64,000 nt of DNA, from assembly GCF_000422805.1 (NCBI RefSeq), contig NZ_KE383924.1, forward strand, positions 62,001 to 126,000. The letters run 5' to 3'. Shown here in pieces: positions 59,492 to 64,000 of the stretch (position 1 is the first letter of the stretch; the number at the start of each line of letters is the position of its first letter). Both the position numbers and the translations under genes were made by a program. The stretch is from Nocardioides halotolerans DSM 19273 (GTDB lineage Bacteria; Actinomycetota; Actinomycetes; Propionibacteriales; Nocardioidaceae). The notes below the pieces were generated by a model. It saw nothing but the letters and a program-made list of their open reading frames with translations, ran no database searches and was not told where the DNA came from.

Positions 59492-60351
59492 GTGAAACCC
59501 GTGCTGGTGGTCGGAGGGGCCAACGTCGACGTCAAGGCGCGCACGTCCGAGCGCCTCGTCGGGGCGACCAGCAACCCTGGCCTCGTGGACCGCACGCCCG
59601 GCGGCGTCGGCCGCAACGTCGCGGAGAACATCGCCCGGCTCGGCACGAAGGTCTCCCTCGTGACCGCCGTCGGCGCGGACGCCGACGGGGCGTGGCTGCT
59701 CGCGGAGACGGCGTCCGCCGGTGTGGACGTCGGCCACGCGGCGCGGGTCGGCACCAGGACGGGCGCCTACGTCGCGGTGCTCGACGTCGACGGCGAGCTG
59801 GTGGCCGGCGTGTCCGACATGGCGGCGGTCGACGCGCTCACGCCGGAGCTCGTGCCCGAGACGCTGGTCGCCGCCGCGGCGCTCGTCGTGGTCGACGGGA
59901 ACCTGCCGTCACCCACGGTCGCGCACGTTCTCGAGGCGGCGGCGCGCGCCGGGGTCAGGGTGGTGCTCGACCCGGTGAGCGTGCCGAAGGCCGCGCGCAT
60001 CGAGCCGCTGCTCGACGGCAACGTCTTCGCGGTCACGCCCAACGAGGACGAGCTCGCGGCCCTCGGGTCGGTGGAGAAGCTGCACGCCCACGGCGTCGAG
60101 GTGGTCTGGGTACGCCGCGGCGCGTCCGGCTCGCTGCTCAGCACGCCCGACGGCGAGACCGTGCTCGAGGCTCCCGAGACCACGACCGTCGACGTGACCG
60201 GCGCCGGCGACGCGATGCTGGGCGCGTTCTGCCACCGGCTGGTGGAGGGCGCCTCGCTCGTCGACGCGGCGACGTACGGCCACCGGGCGGCGGCGCTCAC
60301 GGTCGCCAGCTCGCAGACCGTGCGGCGCGACCTGCGCGCCAAGATGGCTCG

Positions 60352-60355
<4 letters not shown>
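59492..60355 (+). CDS. psuK: Pseudouridine kinase, PfkB family
   Basis: 287 residues with a GTG start at 59492. PfkB features: GGANVDVKARTSERLVGATS at the substrate side, GGVGRNVAENIARLG, and the C-terminal catalytic DVTGAGDAMLGAF (Asp base). Phosphorylates pseudouridine for cleavage by PsuG. The kinase assignment is supported by the psuG gene overlapping by GTGA. Confidence 0.92.
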
Positions 60356-61296
<941 letters not shown>

Positions 61297-61313
61297 GCGG
61301 GTACCACCCCGTC

Positions 61314-61493
61314 ATGACCTCCACACCGTTCGACGAAGCGAACGAAGCCGACGTCGCCGAGCAGCAGCGCCCCGTCCTGGACGACGACGACCCGCGCCCG
61401 GTGCCCACCGCCTCCCTCGACCAGGCCGACGAGGCCGACGTCCTCGAGCAGGGCGCCGAGATAGCCGACGACGACGAGGACTACGAGCGCTAG
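61314..61493 (+). CDS. Small acidic protein with an internally repeated DEADV-EQ motif
   Basis: 59 residues, about a third Asp/Glu. Two half-repeats read FDEANEADVAEQ and LDQADEADVLEQ, each followed by an acidic DDDD or DDDED run. This small acidic repeat protein occurs in other actinobacteria (recalled, not checked) and has no known function. ATG 61314; convergent with the GNAT gene by a single base between stops. Confidence 0.75.
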   Translation: MTSTPFDEANEADVAEQQRPVLDDDDPRPVPTASLDQADEADVLEQGAEIADDDEDYER

Positions 61494-61494
61494 G

Positions 61495-62031
61495 TCAGAG
61501 CGGTCTCGACGTGCGCAGGTTGGTCCCGCGGGCCTCGACCGTGCGCTCGGTCTCGACGAACCCGAGCTTCGCCAGCACCCGGCGCGAGGCGACGTTCCAG
61601 TCCCAGACCGTGGCGCACAGGCGCTCGAACCCGGATGCCTTCGCCCAGTCGAGGACCGCCTGCGCGGCTTCGGTCGCGTAGCCCTGTCCCCAGACCCGGC
61701 GCAGCAGCTCGTAGGCCAGCTCCGGGCCGTCGTCAGGGGCGTCGCTGTCGACGAGACCGCAGTAGCCGATGACGTCGCCGGCGTCCTTGCGCTGCACGGC
61801 CAGCAAGCCCGTGGTCGACGGCCGGCTGGCCCTGATCCACTCCTCGATGTCGGCGATCGTCGGTCGACCGCCCGCACCGATCCGGCGGTGCGGCGGCACC
61901 CGCGGATCCCGTTCGAGCCACAGCTCCCGCTGGACGGCGGCCTCGGACACCTGCCAAGGACGCAGCAGGAGCCGCTCGGTCTCGAGCCTGACCTCCTGCC
62001 CCGAAGCCGTCCCCTCCGCCATGGTCGCCAT
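61495..62031 (-). CDS. GNAT N-acetyltransferase (RimJ/RimL type)
   Basis: 178 residues. ETERLLLRPWQVSEA opens the fold; the acetyl-CoA loop is seen at RRVWGQGYATEAAQAVLDWA near 115 and the final ATVWDWNVASRRVLAKLGF is the conserved C-terminal signature. ATG 62031 used, with ATG 62022 as an alternative. Probably modifies a small molecule or protein N-terminus. Confidence 0.9.
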   Translation of the reverse strand: MATMAEGTASGQEVRLETERLLLRPWQVSEAAVQRELWLERDPRVPPHRRIGAGGRPTIADIEEWIRASRPSTTGLLAVQRKDAGDVIGYCGLVDSDAPDDGPELAYELLRRVWGQGYATEAAQAVLDWAKASGFERLCATVWDWNVASRRVLAKLGFVETERTVEARGTNLRTSRPL

Positions 62032-62046
62032 GGTCGCCGACGACGA

Positions 62047-62373
62047 CTACGAGCGCGGCTGACCGCTCGGCGGCGCGGAGGACTCCCGCGCGGCGTCCTG
62101 GTCTCGCATGATCGCCTGGTCGCGCAGGTTGAGCATGACCAGCACGCAGGCGAACGACGGGATGGCGCAGGCGCCGGCCAGGAGTCGCAGGCCCGTCACC
62201 AGCGCGTGGTCGGCAGGCCCGTAGGCATCCTCGTCGAGGTACTCCGCCGCGATCGCGAAGTAGCCGCCCAGCGCACAGAGCGTGAGCAGGACGACGCCGA
62301 GCAGACGTGCGAGCCCCGTGCTGTCTCGCGGAGAGCGAGGCTCTTGCTCGCTGCTCGAACTTGGCGTCGGCAT
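62047..62373 (-). CDS. Small hypothetical membrane protein
   Basis: 108 residues with two transmembrane helices (about 23-43 and 62-82) flanked by disordered Ser/Pro/Asp tails. No family. ATG start at 62373; ends 15 bp before the GNAT gene start on the same strand, so they may be co-transcribed. Confidence 0.65.
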   Translation of the reverse strand: MPTPSSSSEQEPRSPRDSTGLARLLGVVLLTLCALGGYFAIAAEYLDEDAYGPADHALVTGLRLLAGACAIPSFACVLVMLNLRDQAIMRDQDAARESSAPPSGQPRS

Positions 62374-62482
62374 GGCGGCAGTGTCGCATCGTTGGCCACG
62401 GCCCTCCAGGGATCGGGCCGATGTGGTTCAGTCCTGCTGCGGGACGACGGTGCCGATCCCTACGTGACCACAGCGGACGGAC

Positions 62483-64000
62483 GTGCCACCCTCGGGTGCC
62501 GTGGAGCCCGTCGACGAGCACTTCCTCAGCGCCGTCGACGGCCTGCGCACGCGCGACGACGCCCCGGAGCCCGACGCCGACCTGGTCGCCCGCCTCGAGG
62601 CGCTCTTCCTCGCGCAGGCGGAGAGCCGGCACCTCGACCTCGCGGCCAGACAGCTGCAGCAGAGGGGCATCGGGTTCTACACGATCGCGTCGGCGGGGCA
62701 CGAGTCGAACGCCGCGCTCGGGCTGCTGTCGCGGGCGACCGACCCGGCGCTGCTGCACTACCGCTCGGGCGGGTTCTACGCCGCTCGCGCGCACGTCGCC
62801 GGCGGCGTCGACCCGGTGCGCGAGACGCTGCGGAGCCTGACCTGCTCCGCGGCCGACCCGATCTCGGGCGGCCGGCACAAGGTGTTCGGGCACGCGGGGC
62901 TGCACGTCGTGCCGCAGACGTCGACGATCGCCTCGCACCTGCCACGGGCGGTCGGGCTCGGGTTCGCGCTGGGGCTGGCGAGGCAGCTGGGCCGGGAGAC
63001 GCCGTGGCCCGAGGACGCGGTGGTGATCGCCACCTTCGGCGACGCCTCTCTCAACCACTCGACGGCGGCGGGCGCGTTCAACGCAGCGGCCTACCTCACC
63101 CACGTGCGGCGCGACTGCCCGGTGCTGCTGGTGTGCGAGGACAACCGGATCGGCATCAGCACGCGTACGCCGGCTGGCTGGCCGGCCACGGTGCTGCAGC
63201 ACCTGCCGGGCCTCCCCTACGTCCACGCCGCCGGGCACGAGCCCGTCCAGCTGCTCGAGACGACCGCCGCCGCGCTCGACGCCGTACGCACCCGGCGCGC
63301 GCCCGCGGTGCTGCACCTGAGCACCGTCCGGTTCATGGGCCACGCCGGGTCGGACGTCGAGATGGCCTACCGCTCGCAGGCGGCGATCCAGGCCGACCTC
63401 GCGCTCGACCCGCTGCTCGGCACCGCACGCGCGCTGGTCGAGGGCGGGCACTGGAGCGCGGAGGACGCGCGGGCGCGCTACGAACAGGTGCGGCAGTGCG
63501 TGCACGACGAGGCGCTCGACGTCGGAGGCGAGCCGCGGCTCACCAGTCGCGAGGAGGTGATGGCGCCGCTGGAGCTGCCGCGCCCGCTCACCCGGCCGAC
63601 GCCGCAGCCGCCCGACCCGAGCCCGCTGACGCTCGCCCAGGCGATCAACCGGACCCTCGCCGAGGCGCTGGAGGAGCACGCCGACGTGCTGGTGTTCGGC
63701 GAGGACGTCGCGGTCAAGGGCGGCATCTACGGCGTGACGCGCGGGCTGCGCCGGCGCTTCGGCGCGGCGCGCGTCTTCGACACCCTGCTCGACGAGCAGA
63801 CCGTTGTCGGCACCGCGCTCGGCACCGCGCTGGCGGGGTTCGTGCCGGTGCCGGAGATCCAGTACCTCGCCTATCTCCACAACGCCGAGGACCAGCTGCG
63901 CGGCGAGGCGGCCACGCTGCGCTTCTTCTCCGACGGCCAGTACTCCAACGGCATGGTCGTGCGCGTCCCCGGCCTGGCCTACCAGAAGGGGTTCGGGGGC
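62483..64000 (+). CDS. Thiamine-diphosphate-dependent 2-oxo acid dehydrogenase E1, fused alpha and beta (cut by window edge)
   Basis: About 505 residues visible. The alpha part begins near ADLVARLEALFLAQAESRHLD; the ThDP region is TFGDASLNHSTAAGAFNAA (GDAS-x-N). The beta part begins near LTLAQAINRTLAEALEEHADV and shows FGEDVAVKGGIYGVTRGL, with EIQYLAYLHNAEDQLRGEAA near the edge. Such fusions act in branched-chain or pyruvate-type complexes. The start is uncertain: GTG 62483 (GGACGGAC nearby) or 62501. The C-terminus lies beyond the window. Confidence 0.9.
   Translation, partial: MPPSGAVEPVDEHFLSAVDGLRTRDDAPEPDADLVARLEALFLAQAESRHLDLAARQLQQRGIGFYTIASAGHESNAALGLLSRATDPALLHYRSGGFYAARAHVAGGVDPVRETLRSLTCSAADPISGGRHKVFGHAGLHVVPQTSTIASHLPRAVGLGFALGLARQLGRETPWPEDAVVIATFGDASLNHSTAAGAFNAAAYLTHVRRDCPVLLVCEDNRIGISTRTPAGWPATVLQHLPGLPYVHAAGHEPVQLLETTAAALDAVRTRRAPAVLHLSTVRFMGHAGSDVEMAYRSQAAIQADLALDPLLGTARALVEGGHWSAEDARARYEQVRQCVHDEALDVGGEPRLTSREEVMAPLELPRPLTRPTPQPPDPSPLTLAQAINRTLAEALEEHADVLVFGEDVAVKGGIYGVTRGLRRRFGAARVFDTLLDEQTVVGTALGTALAGFVPVPEIQYLAYLHNAEDQLRGEAATLRFFSDGQYSNGMVVRVPGLAYQKGFGG

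Overview
The window is very GC-rich, gene-dense DNA with many GTG starts, ATGA/GTGA stop-start overlaps and almost no intergenic space. The content points to a high-GC actinobacterium, most likely Nocardioides or a close relative in the Nocardioidaceae (inference). Pointers are a DUF222/HNH endonuclease gene behind an actinobacterial LexA box, a DUF1906 cell-wall protein, a DUF2510 protein, KstR-type operators, an ECF41 sigma factor with its carboxymuconolactone-decarboxylase partner, and a decayed IS481-family element.

Layout. 1-6.0 kb: a cut-off WYL regulator divergent from a drug-type ABC exporter, then single genes (hydrolase, release-factor-like ArfB, MmcQ/YjbR, small membrane proteins). 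6.1-8.2 kb: the only clear scar of mobile DNA, an IS481 remnant with about 50 bp inverted ends, followed by a frameshifted, LexA-boxed DUF222/HNH gene. 8.2-10.5 kb: purL. 10.6-21.1 kb: the most unusual block, a row of membrane-anchored proteins. Five carry N-terminal CxxC zinc ribbons on the cytoplasmic side, one is a secreted cutinase-VWA-PKD fusion, and two share a CWDG-type extracellular domain. 21-25 kb: a TetR/MFS pair and the DUF1906 peptidoglycan-binding protein. 24.8-29.5 kb: purQ, purS and purC interleaved with a stress protein, an acyl-CoA ligase and an SRPBCC protein. 29.5-37.5 kb: a HIT-like protein, PBP4-type carboxypeptidase divergent from pyrophosphatase, acyl-CoA oxidase-like enzyme, NlpC/P60 hydrolase and a PAP2 membrane protein. 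37.5-41.2 kb: a complete thiamine ABC operon behind a TPP riboswitch. 41.2-46 kb: the ECF41 module and a divergent hydrolase-GNAT-ArsR operon, then a lipoprotein with a striking palindrome at its promoter. 46-50.3 kb: lactamase-fold hydrolase, SDR, NAD(P)-dependent reductase and OYE-type flavoenzyme, with two KstR-like operators. 50-56 kb: a two-component system with membrane proteins, a PrmC-like methyltransferase and a structured intergenic element. 56-64 kb: TOPRIM protein, hydrolase, acyl-CoA dehydrogenase, HxlR regulator, pseudouridine catabolism (psuK-psuG), small proteins, and an E1 dehydrogenase fusion cut by the window edge.

No tRNA, rRNA or CRISPR array was recognised. The strongest candidates for something undescribed are the zinc-ribbon membrane cluster (10.6-21.1 kb) with its cutinase-VWA fusion, and the structured element at 55.40-55.52 kb. 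No stretch longer than 300 bases lacks a feature except where the IS remnant fills it.
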